NCBI RefSeq assembly: GCF_910592395.1
Contig: NC_088308.1
Coordinates: 16,259,501-16,323,500, forward strand
Reading direction: 5' to 3'
Source of the DNA: Lineus longissimus
Lineage: Eukaryota; Nemertea; Pilidiophora; Heteronemertea; Lineidae
DNA length: 64,000 bases
The notes under the pieces are model-generated. The model did no database searches. It was not told the origin of the DNA and was given only the letters and a program-made list of their open reading frames with translations. The translations under genes were made by a program, and so were the position numbers. Below, piece after piece: positions 1 to 9,212 of this stretch; within the stretch, counting starts at the first letter, position 1, and each line of letters starts with the position of its first letter.

Positions 1-1299
1 AGACGATCAACGAGTTTCTTCGTTCCTCGTCCCTGTGTGAGAACTGTCGTTCTCAACATCGAGCAATCGTCGATAGCTGTTAGTATCGTCGTCATCTTTG
101 AGCATCGTCAATTTATGCTCAATATCCGAGTAACACTTCCACCCAAGTTCAAGGTCATCCGATGTCCATGCCGTGCTGCATTGATGAACTGAACTGTTTG
201 AACCGAGCACCAGCCTCTGATTCCAAGAGACATTACCGAGTTAGCGAGTCACCATCTTCCAAGGACTGCTACATTCCAGCTTTGTGCATTGTTGTCACAC
301 ACATGATATGCATGAACTAATATTTGAATTCTCTTTCAGATATTGAGTAAATTTATGAACTTTGCCTAGTATTTGGTATAGAAGTTGGCCTTTTACTGTG
401 GGATTTCATTGTACATGTACATTGTAACTGTGTCTGGAGTTTTTGAGCATCTAGTCTAGGTTTGAGTAGGCCTTTGTACTAGAATCACCACATGAGTCTA
501 TGCTTTAGGTTGTAAGTTGACCTACTGCATACTACGAGTTATGAGTATTTCTTCTGACTAAAAGCTGTATTTGGTCTTGAGAATCTTCGCTGCAGTTACA
601 GGTTGTAATTTGACCTTGCTGCACACTAACTTGAGTTGAGTTTGAGAATCTTCGCTGCAGTTACAGGTTGTAATTTGACCTTGCTGCACGCTATCTTGAG
701 TCGAGATTGAGAATCTTCGCTGTAAGTAGAGGTTGTAATTTGACCTTGCTACACGCCAACATCGAGTTGAGTTTAGAGTCTCACTGTGGGTTTTGAGTGA
801 CCTTACAGTGTTAGCAAGTTTACCACATCAGTGTTAAGTGGAGAATTTGCGTCTTTCTTGAGTAGAACACACGAGTTGTTGTTACGTTGTCATGCTTATG
901 AGTAGGCCTTGGTAAAACTTGGAATATCACTTTGCGAGTTCATAACACCCAACGTGTACGGTGTTAGCAGTGCCAATTCATCTTGCATATTTTAGTTGCA
1001 TTTCAAGCCAACTTCTATGCTACCATTTTGTATTGTCGCTTTCATGTGTTCACAGCTACACTTTTCCTAAGGTTCTATTTTGCAACGTTTCATCTGAGTT
1101 TATCTGGGGTTTGAAAAATTTCTTGTGCTGCCCTCTATGCTGTTCATGATACTACAGGGTTGAGTTCATGTCATATTGACACAGGGAATTTATCAACTGG
1201 CTGAAATTCCAAGGGTTTAGATTGCTACTGTGCTTATTTCAGTCATTCTCTCTGAGATCTGAGTTTTTTGAGTTTTGAGTTTTGAGTAAAACTGCAACC
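1..1299 (+). mobile_element. BEL/Pao element 1: upstream leader and possible LTR remnant
   Basis: Non-coding DNA directly upstream of the element 1 Gag-Pol frame. It contains a 65-bp tandem repeat and no convincing exon. No sequence here matches the putative 3' LTR start at 7183, so the LTR boundary cannot be set; the 5' LTR may begin before the window. A related leader with its own tandem repeats precedes element 2 at 57052-57596, which supports reading this stretch as retrotransposon leader rather than host DNA. Confidence 0.55.
578..772 (+). repeat. 65-bp tandem repeat in BEL leader, three copies
   Basis: The motif TGAGAATCTTCGCTG starts at about 578, 643 and 708, each time followed by a shared stretch ending in TTTGACCTTGCT. 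A weaker fourth unit follows near 775. Element 2 has its own tandem repeat at the equivalent place, so leader repeats seem to be a trait of this BEL family. Confidence 0.8.
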
Positions 1300-4200
1300 A
1301 TGGGTGAACCACCAACCTTGCAATCACTGTGTGATAAACGCAAAATATGTCGCGGGAAGTACACTCGACAGGAAAACACTGTGACAAGGTATTACAGGGA
1401 AGCATGTAACTTGTACGACAAAGGAGATCGCGTTACCCAGTTTGAGACAGCCGTGCGAAAAACGGGTAATGCCATGGAAGAGCTGAATGCGGTCTACGGT
1501 GAATTGAAGGACGTACAGACTGAGGTGGACTTCCATCCTGATTTAGGGAAACTGAACGATGAAGCCTTGAGAGTTGAGACTGAGTCAGAGGAGAGGTATC
1601 GCACCCAGTACTACGACATTTCTGCCATGGTTCAACAACTGCAAGCGGATGCTGAGAAGGAGAGGCGTACCCCGTCGGAGAAGTCGAGTGATACTTTCAC
1701 ACCTGAGCACTTTGCCGCCGCCATGAAGGAGACCCTGGAATCAGTACAAACAGGAATTTCTGGTGATCAGTTAGAAAGGATTCTAGGGACCTTATCGCAC
1801 AAGAAGCGTTATGTTCAGATACCGAAATTCAAAGGTGATGTCGAGTTGTTTGACCAGTGGAAACAACTGGTAGAGACTGAATTAGAAAAACCAGGCTATA
1901 GCGAGGTGGAAAAGACCCACATAGTCATATCATTAGTTGATGGAGAGGTATCCAAACTCATCAGTGGACTAAAGGATCCAAGTTCAGATGACATCCTTGA
2001 GTTTTTGGAGAATAGGTACGGAGATGTGTTGACAAAGATCCAGAAGGCAGTGAACGAGATTGCTGCAGTGCCTGCTGTCAGTTCGCCCTCAGCAAAGGAT
2101 CTTGATTCTCTCTACAACCTGCTTAATTCCAACTGGAATTACATCATGAAACGAACAGAAGATGACAAACACGTGGTAAGGGCAAGCTGGATCTTTACAG
2201 CCCTTGTCCGACCAAAACTGCCAAAGGGACTTCTCAAAAAATGGGATGGAGAGATAATCAAAGAGGAGAAGTCGATGGGGACGACGTCGGAATTACCGAT
2301 ACGTTTCGACACTCTTTTGGAGAAGCTGCAAGATGCCGTCAAGGTTGCGAGGCGAACGGAGCCAAGCAAACGAGATAAACCCGAGAAGGAGAAGGAGAAA
2401 GAGAAGAAGTGGGTTAAGGATTACCAGAAGGAATCTAAGAAGCCTACAGGTCATGCTCTTCAGATATCTCAGAGGACACCGAAACCCAACAAGGAGGAAT
2501 CGTGCATATTCTGTCAACTTAGGCACTTCTCATCAAGTTGTCCAACAGTGAAGTCGATGCCTGTGTCAGAGCGAGTTGAGAAAGTGAAAGCGTCAAAGGC
2601 ATGTTTCAACTGCTTGCGGACTACTCACTTTGTGGATGCATGTCGGTCATCTAGCTGTAAAAATTGCTCGAGGAAGCATCACACACTCTTACATTTCGAC
2701 AAGCAAGGAGGAAACAAGACTGGGAGCAACCAGGAAACATCGAGCGAAAAGGAGACAAGTGGAGATGGTAACAAGCCTGAGGAGACCGTGAAATCACCCC
2801 ACTACTTCGTGAAAGCCAGAGAGACAGATGGTGAAGTACTGTTACAGACAGGCCTAGCGAAATTGGAGTCGAGGAATGCAGTCGCACATGGACGAGTTCT
2901 CTTTGACTCAGGGAGTGGAGCCACATTTGTCAGCAAGCGAATGGCAAGGAGTTTGCAGCTGCATGGTCAACCAGTTGCAGCAGAGTTTACCTTAGCAGGA
3001 GGAAAGGTCATGACACTTGATACCCAACGAGTCAAGTTTCATTTGTCGAGCATACTACCCAAATGGAAGGGAGAGACGTTCGAAATCATCGCCTATGTTC
3101 TAGAAAATCCATGTGCTGATATCAATGAAGTCAATGAGGATTTGTCAAAGATTGAACAGCTGAGAGACCTCCAGATAGCTGATGAGTTCCCGAGAAAACG
3201 TCAATCGGTGGATGTTCTGTTAGGAATCCAGGATTCAATGAAAATCTTACAGGATAAGAGAGTCTTTGGATCAGGAAACAGTCTTTCAGCGCAGAGGAGT
3301 CACATTGGTTGGATCGTGTCCGGAACCTGTCCCGCTGATCAGGAAAGCCACACAACGTTGCCAGTCAATCATTCAACATTTCAACTGTCCAGCGAGATAG
3401 ACATCGCGACCAAGCACTGGGAGACGGAGCACATAGGGATCCTACCAAATGAGAAAAACCAGCACCTCTCAGAGCTTGAGACTGAAGCCCTGAGACAGCA
3501 CAAGGAGAAAACAATCAAGATCAAGGATGGTTATGAGACAGGATTGTTGAAACATCCGGAGTGGAAGGATAAAATTCTGAAATCAAACAAACAACAAGCA
3601 ATGAGGAGACTTGGTAGTCTGGAGCAGAGACTGAAAAAGGATCCTACATTGTCAGCGAGATACCAGGAGCAAATCAATGAGTTGATCAAGAAAGGTCGAG
3701 CGGAACGAGTGAGTGAGGAAAAGGAGCCGGAGGATCGTAGTGTGTGGTACTTGCCCCATCATCCAGTAGTGAGAGAGGACAAGACGACAACAAAGGTTAG
3801 AATCGTCTTCGATGGATCGATGAGAGGCCGGGATGGAGTATCACTCAACGACACCTTATTACCAGGACCTGCCCTGCAACCTGACCTTCCTGGAGTTTTG
3901 ATGCGATTCAGGCGCCACAGAATTGCATTGATAGCGGATATCGAAAAGATGTTCCTCCAGGTAAGTATGAACGAGATAGATCGAGATAGCCAGAGATTCC
4001 TATGGAGAGACTTGGACACGGATAAGGAGCCGGAAGTTTTCAGATTGACCACAGTCACCTTCGGATTAACGTCTTCGCCATTCTCAAGCATCAAAACTGT
4101 GCTAGATCATGTCGCGGCACATCGTGAGGAGTACCCAAAAGCTGCTGCAGAGATTGAGGAGAATATCTTCGTGGATGATATTTTGAGTGGAGATGAGGAG

Positions 4201-6846
4201 GATAATGAGGTGGCGGAGTTGGCAGTTGGACTGAAGGAGATTCTGAGCCCGGAATGGAACATGAGGAAGTTTCTATCCAACAAACCAGGAGTTTTGTCAG
4301 GTCTTGCCAAGGAAGACATCGCGTCGGAGCTCACAGAGAAGATGGTTGGCGAAGAGATCTCAACAAAGGCGCTGGGAGTCAGATATCGACCCAAGGAGGA
4401 TGTTCTCATGTTCTCATTTGTTGACAAAATGGAGGATGTGGAGATCGAGACCAGGAGAAGTGTGTTGAAACAACTCCATCGGATTTATGATCCACTTGGC
4501 ATGCTATCGCCCTTTGTACTCAAGGCTAAGCAAATTTTCCAACAATCATGGGTCACAACTGGAGGATGGGACGACGCGCTACCATCGGAGATAGAGGAGG
4601 AGTGGAAACGCTGGAAATCTGAAGTGACACTACTGGACAGCATCAAGATACCGAGGTGTATTGTGCCTGCTGACTTCCAGGATCCAGTATATTTCCTACA
4701 CGGCTTTGGAGATGCATGTGAGACATCATACGGAGGATTGGTCTATTTGACTAGCCAGGATTCAACTGAGAGACGTCACGTTGCTCTACTCAGCTCAAAG
4801 ACCAGAGTAGCACCCCTGGGAAAGAGGAGGAGCATCCCGGAACTGGAGCTCATGGCATCACTGGTGACAGCAAGGTTAACAAAGTATGTGGAAAGAGAGC
4901 TCAAGCTTCCGATTGCTTCAGTGAATTGCTGGACAGATTCCAAGGTTGTCACACACTGGTTAAGCAAGCCACCATACAAATGGCAAACATTTGTCGCAAA
5001 CAGAGTAGCTGAGATTCAGAACTTAGTGCCACCCTGCAACTGGAGACATGTTCCAGGAAAATGGAACCCTGCGGATCTTTGTTCCCGAGGACTTACTGCT
5101 GAGAATCTGGTTGAATCTTCATTGTGGTGGAATGGTCCATCCTTCCTGACTGAAAGTGAAGAACAGTGGCCAGAACAAGAGAAGAGCAAGAAGGAGGATG
5201 AGGAAATAGCTGACTCGAAAGCCAAGCCCAAACTTCGTCAGATTGGTATTGCTGCTGTAGCCAAGACGGATATTGCTGCTGCTGAGAAATACATTGAGAA
5301 ATTCTCATCATACCAGAAGTTCATCAGGGTAATGAGCAGAGCGAGGAGTTGGATTAGGATCCATAGGTCCCGAAAGGAGGGGAGAGATCAAAACGAGGGG
5401 AGAGATCAAAACGAGGGGAGAGAAACTGACAAGGAGAAAAGCATTCCAGGAACAACTCTCAATGACAGACGTCAGGAGGAGCTGCACTGGATCAGATGGG
5501 CTCAATCGCTCAAGTATCAGGAGGATATTGAGGAATTGAAAGCCGGACGACAAGTCACCATGGAGAGTAAACTGGCTCCATTGAGCCCAGAGTGGGACGA
5601 GAAGGATCAAGTGATGCGAGTGGGAGGTCGTCTTCATTACGCCCCATTGCCGGAGGAAACTAAGCATCCCATCATCTTGCCTGCTCACAACCGATTTGTG
5701 GATAAGTTAGTTCTGTACTACCACCAGATTAACCTACACACAGGACCAGCACAAACCCTGGCTTTCTTGAGAAACAAGTACTGGCTTATTCATGGGAGAC
5801 AGGAAGTGAGACGCATTCTTCACAAGTGCAAGGCTTGTAAGGATCCAGAGGAGATTGAGCAAAAGATGGCGCCGCTGCCTGTGGAAAGAGTGAGCATGAG
5901 TCTTCCTTTCACGCACATAGGATTAGACTATGCAGGACCTTTATACGTAAAGATGTCCAGAGATGAGACAACGAAGGCTTACATTCTGATCTTCACGTGT
6001 ATGGTGACTAGAGGAGTGCACCTGGAACTCACACCAGATCTTACTACAGAAGAGTTCATGGCTGGGCTGCAGCGCATGATGAATCGCAAAGGGAAATGTG
6101 TATTCATTCTCTCTGACAACGCAAAGACATTCAAAAAGGCAGACACCTTGCTGAGGATTCTTTACAAACAGAAGAATGGAAAGAACAAGCTTAATGAGGA
6201 GATAACAGGAAAGGGAATAACATGGCGTTTTATCACGGAGAGAGCCCCATGGCACGGAGGATTCTATGAGAGACTCGTGCAAAGCGTCAAGAAACCACTG
6301 AGGAGAGTGCTTGGGAAAGCACACCTGACATACCTTGAGATGCAGACTGTACTCTCGGACATCGAAGCACAACTGAATTCTAGACCCCTGACTAGTGTCT
6401 CTGCAGACAAAGAGGATTGGTCGCCTATCACTCCAGGACACCTGATGATTGGCCGGAGCCTACAAGTTCTGCCTGATGCCTCATTGGCAGGCCATACTAC
6501 CGTCGCAGTGAGCAAGAGATGGGCCTATAATCAGCACCTGTCAAGGATCTTTTGGAATCGATGGACGAAGGAGTATTTGACTGAGCTGAACCAACTGAGG
6601 AAGTGGACTGAGGTTCGAGATAACCTTCATGAGGGAGACGTTGTTCTAGTCGCTGAGGACAACACCAGGAAGCTGGATTGGAAGCTTGGAAGAGTGGAGG
6701 AGATCTTTCCAGGACGAGACGGTCTTGTGCGCTCAGTACTGGTGAAGACGAAATCGGGATTGATGAGACGTCCAGTACAGAAGCTGAGGCTATTGGAGAC
6801 CACCATTGTGCCAGAGGATGTTGAAAGCGATTCAGATCCAGATTAG
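1300..6846 (+). CDS. BEL/Pao retrotransposon Gag-Pol polyprotein, intact frame
   Basis: One open frame of 1848 residues starts at ATG 1300, in the context AACCATGG; the homologous ATG starts element 2. Domains in order: DUF1759-type Gag (about 170-330); zinc knuckles CIFCQLRHFSSSC and CFNCLRTTHF (about 400-460); DUF1758 aspartic protease with LFDSGSG (about 540); reverse transcriptase with motif A IADIEKMFLQV, TFGLTSSPFSS and motif C FVDD (about 820-980); the Pao A17 region with RIYDPLGMLSPF; RNase H with FGDACETS and CWTDSK; integrase H2C2 finger; integrase core with GLDYAGP, LSDN and FYERLVQS supplying the D,D,E residues; and a C-terminal DUF5641. Every catalytic motif is present and nothing interrupts the frame, so the element could be, or recently was, active. 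It lies upstream of the first visible TRPM exon, probably in an intron of that gene. An 18-bp tandem duplication at 5394-5424 makes a short EGRDQN repeat. Confidence 0.95.
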   Translation: MGEPPTLQSLCDKRKICRGKYTRQENTVTRYYREACNLYDKGDRVTQFETAVRKTGNAMEELNAVYGELKDVQTEVDFHPDLGKLNDEALRVETESEERYRTQYYDISAMVQQLQADAEKERRTPSEKSSDTFTPEHFAAAMKETLESVQTGISGDQLERILGTLSHKKRYVQIPKFKGDVELFDQWKQLVETELEKPGYSEVEKTHIVISLVDGEVSKLISGLKDPSSDDILEFLENRYGDVLTKIQKAVNEIAAVPAVSSPSAKDLDSLYNLLNSNWNYIMKRTEDDKHVVRASWIFTALVRPKLPKGLLKKWDGEIIKEEKSMGTTSELPIRFDTLLEKLQDAVKVARRTEPSKRDKPEKEKEKEKKWVKDYQKESKKPTGHALQISQRTPKPNKEESCIFCQLRHFSSSCPTVKSMPVSERVEKVKASKACFNCLRTTHFVDACRSSSCKNCSRKHHTLLHFDKQGGNKTGSNQETSSEKETSGDGNKPEETVKSPHYFVKARETDGEVLLQTGLAKLESRNAVAHGRVLFDSGSGATFVSKRMARSLQLHGQPVAAEFTLAGGKVMTLDTQRVKFHLSSILPKWKGETFEIIAYVLENPCADINEVNEDLSKIEQLRDLQIADEFPRKRQSVDVLLGIQDSMKILQDKRVFGSGNSLSAQRSHIGWIVSGTCPADQESHTTLPVNHSTFQLSSEIDIATKHWETEHIGILPNEKNQHLSELETEALRQHKEKTIKIKDGYETGLLKHPEWKDKILKSNKQQAMRRLGSLEQRLKKDPTLSARYQEQINELIKKGRAERVSEEKEPEDRSVWYLPHHPVVREDKTTTKVRIVFDGSMRGRDGVSLNDTLLPGPALQPDLPGVLMRFRRHRIALIADIEKMFLQVSMNEIDRDSQRFLWRDLDTDKEPEVFRLTTVTFGLTSSPFSSIKTVLDHVAAHREEYPKAAAEIEENIFVDDILSGDEEDNEVAELAVGLKEILSPEWNMRKFLSNKPGVLSGLAKEDIASELTEKMVGEEISTKALGVRYRPKEDVLMFSFVDKMEDVEIETRRSVLKQLHRIYDPLGMLSPFVLKAKQIFQQSWVTTGGWDDALPSEIEEEWKRWKSEVTLLDSIKIPRCIVPADFQDPVYFLHGFGDACETSYGGLVYLTSQDSTERRHVALLSSKTRVAPLGKRRSIPELELMASLVTARLTKYVERELKLPIASVNCWTDSKVVTHWLSKPPYKWQTFVANRVAEIQNLVPPCNWRHVPGKWNPADLCSRGLTAENLVESSLWWNGPSFLTESEEQWPEQEKSKKEDEEIADSKAKPKLRQIGIAAVAKTDIAAAEKYIEKFSSYQKFIRVMSRARSWIRIHRSRKEGRDQNEGRDQNEGRETDKEKSIPGTTLNDRRQEELHWIRWAQSLKYQEDIEELKAGRQVTMESKLAPLSPEWDEKDQVMRVGGRLHYAPLPEETKHPIILPAHNRFVDKLVLYYHQINLHTGPAQTLAFLRNKYWLIHGRQEVRRILHKCKACKDPEEIEQKMAPLPVERVSMSLPFTHIGLDYAGPLYVKMSRDETTKAYILIFTCMVTRGVHLELTPDLTTEEFMAGLQRMMNRKGKCVFILSDNAKTFKKADTLLRILYKQKNGKNKLNEEITGKGITWRFITERAPWHGGFYERLVQSVKKPLRRVLGKAHLTYLEMQTVLSDIEAQLNSRPLTSVSADKEDWSPITPGHLMIGRSLQVLPDASLAGHTTVAVSKRWAYNQHLSRIFWNRWTKEYLTELNQLRKWTEVRDNLHEGDVVLVAEDNTRKLDWKLGRVEEIFPGRDGLVRSVLVKTKSGLMRRPVQKLRLLETTIVPEDVESDSDPD

Positions 6847-7182
6847 CCAATGTTAGTGGAGTATTGTGACTAGAGACATTCTATGAGCATTGAGAACTAC
6901 AACATATACAAGAAAATACAACTAAGGGTTTCGTTCACTTAGTAAATACTTTATTCGAATTGTGGAGTACGAGTAGAGAGAATAGTTCAAGCGATATTTG
7001 CCAGTTGGTATTTCGCATAATTCGTTTCAATATTTTAGCCAGTGTTGCAGTAAGCGTGAAATTTTCGGTGCTCAGATTTCAGAGGGGAGTATGTCGCATT
7101 GGGACAACCTGTATAAGTTTAGTTTTTTGGGACACACTGTAGTTCAAGGTAATTAGCATAGGTGGCAGCACTGGGGGGAGTG
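6847..7182 (+). mobile_element. Element 1 3' non-coding region with polypurine tract
   Basis: AT-rich non-coding DNA after the Pol stop codon. It ends in the purine-rich run CTGGGGGGAGTG (7171-7182), followed by TGTTGAG, which looks like a polypurine tract and the TG start of a 3' LTR at 7183. The LTR cannot be followed further because DIRS-like sequence appears by 7262. Confidence 0.5.
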
Positions 7183-7261
7183 TGTTGAGAAAAAATGATG
7201 GAGGACATCTGAGATGCTGTGAGCACATGAAGAAAAGAAACCTGAATATTATGATGAGAAG

Positions 7262-7690
7262 ATGAATATAGACAGTTTTATTGAATTACAAGAGTTAGAG
7301 TTGAGTAATTATACAGTCCTACCCCGACAAAAACCTCCCGGTATCCGCCAGGGGAGAGAGCGTTTGTTTTTGTCCTATAAGGAGGGAAATAAACGAGAGA
7401 TAGCGGCCGCCACTATTTCAAGGTGGATTGTGGAGACTATTCGTCTTTCCTACAACACCTTGAAGACTTCCTCTGATCTTCGTGCGCTAGCTAACATCTC
7501 AGCGCACGAAGTTAGAGCACTAGCCACCTCCTGGGCTAACTACCGAGGAGTTGCTCTTCAAGAAGTCGTTTCCGCTGCATGTTGGAGTAATCACTCCACA
7601 TTCTCTCGTTTCTACCTACGAGACGTTTCTTCCCTCGTAGATGGCATGCACACAATCGGCCCGATTGTGTCTGCGGGGCATGTTGTTTGA
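7262..7690 (+). pseudogene. DIRS-like tyrosine recombinase, C-terminal fragment
   Basis: The 142-residue frame carries the C-terminal half of a tyrosine recombinase of the DIRS/Ngaro type. ATISRWIVETIRLSY is followed by the H-x-x-R box in SAHEVRALATSW, the CW at the second histidine position, and the likely nucleophile tyrosine in FSRFYLRDVSS. Such enzymes integrate circular DNA copies of DIRS retrotransposons without a DDE integrase. Reverse transcriptase, RNase H and the N-terminal part of the recombinase are missing, so this is a 5'-truncated copy. The inverted repeats expected at the 3' end of a DIRS element follow directly. The family call rests on motif order and context. Confidence 0.7.
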
Positions 7691-8520
7691 TCCTGGCTAG
7701 ATCAAAAAAGGGGGGGGAAGCCCGATTGAAGAGTCAAACGCGCATCTTGCGCCATTTTTGATATGCCCTATCTTCAACATCCAGGCAACCCCTAGTAGAC
7801 TAGAAAGGACGCAATTTCTTATTGTTGTTTAGCAATAATTCATTCTACACCCTTCAACATGCCTTACTTGCTCTAAGCTCTGTTGCCGGAAAGAAGATGG
7901 TTTTATTACGCAATTCTAGCGCTTTCCGGAGAATGGGTCTATTACTCTCTATAATATGATTGTAATACCGAGATCAAAATACCGGTCCTCCGGTTCTCCC
8001 CATTTCTTTCCCCTGGCGGTCCTCCTTAGCTAATATGCCGGTGGTGCCTCCTGGATGGAACAACAGCTCAGCCTTAGGTAAGTCCTCGTTTCCCACCTCC
8101 AATAGGTTGCTGGGATTCGATGCAAAAGTGTTCCATAGGTAAGTTTGAATGACACAAAATGCCCATTTCCTTACAAGAAATGGCCATTTTGTTAGTTCAT
8201 ACTTACCTATGGAACACGGCCCTCCCGCCGTCCCCACAAACGGGACATACTCTTTATTAACGCTCAAGAGTAAAGACTAAATATGGCGGCATGAGATCGG
8301 CGCGATCTCGCGGGATCGGTCAGGGCGCCGCCTGGCGGCCGAGCTGTTAACTCAGTTCTCCCTTTAGAAAATTAAAGGGATACTCTTGTGTTTGAGCCCA
8401 AATGGAGTAACATGCAAAAGTGTTCCATAGGTAAGTATGAACTAACAAAATGGCCATTTCTTGTAAGGAAATGGGCATTTACCAGGTTTCAACAAAATTG
8501 CATGTACGATAACTGCACTA
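7691..8520 (+). mobile_element. DIRS-like element 3' region with inverted repeats
   Basis: Non-coding DNA after the recombinase fragment. GTTCCATAGGTAAG at about 8136 is matched by its complement CTTACCTATGGAAC at about 8204, forming a roughly 85-bp imperfect palindrome around ATTTCCTTACAAGAAAT. A further copy of one arm (ATGCAAAAGTGTTCCATAGG) begins near 8411. DIRS elements are known for terminal and internal complementary repeats, and this fits that layout. The 97-residue antisense frame at 7974-8267 looks like a by-product. Confidence 0.55.
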
Positions 8521-8986
8521 CAGCATTGTGTATAACTGCATTTCTATTTTCCTGACCGATGATTGAAACAAACGAGTGACCCCTTTAAGAAGAAATCACT
8601 TGTTAACTGGCCTCCATATATTAGGCCTTCTCACATAGAATCTTGCTGTTAATTAGAGGCCTGAATATCGACTTTAGTATAAACATGGTTAACTTTGTAT
8701 TGAATATTAACAGTGTTGTCAAAAATGTCGATTTCCTCAAGAGCCCTATGAATTTTATCATGTTGTAATCTTGTTTGCGCTGTAGCCTTGTCCTGTCAGT
8801 ATGATAACGTTAGTCTCATAGCATAATTGCCTAAGTCATATTTTGGCCAAAATGTGAAAATTTTATGTCTTTGTCACTTTTCTGTGTTATTCAAGCATTG
8901 TTTACTTATTTAATGGTTTTAAAAATGTTGAGACATCTTGTTTTTGACTCTTTTACTTATCATTGTTGTCGGTCTTTTTCTTTCAG
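8521..8986 (+). other. TRPM intron 3' end, no other feature
   Basis: AT-rich sequence that ends in the polypyrimidine tract and acceptor TTCTTTCAG at 8978-8986. No gene or recognised repeat is seen. Confidence 0.6.
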
Positions 8987-9212
8987 GGATTTCGAGCAGT
9001 TGGCTGTTGGTGTCCTAACAGAGTGTTACAACTCCGACAAGATGAAAACCCACCTTGCTCTCATCCGAGTGCTAGAGAAACTCGGTGGCTCCACCTGTCT
9101 AAATATAGCGGACACCGGTGAGCACATGGAGTTCATGGGTAACACGGCCTGTCAGACAAGGCTTAACAAGATCTGGAAAGGCAACATGGCCCTCTACACA
9201 TCGACTTTAAAG
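8987..9212 (+). CDS. TRPM exon A (pre-membrane helices)
   Basis: Begins with the last base of a split codon, then [10 protein letters not shown]. It encodes the conserved pre-S1 TRPM stretch with STCLNIA and LNKIWKGNM. Acceptor TTTCAG|GG, donor AAAG|GTTAGT. Confidence 0.88.

Noticed and set aside
5941-6441. 166-residue antisense frame, and other long antisense frames over 1300-6846
   Set aside because: Shadows of the Gag-Pol coding sequence; no domains or independent start signals.
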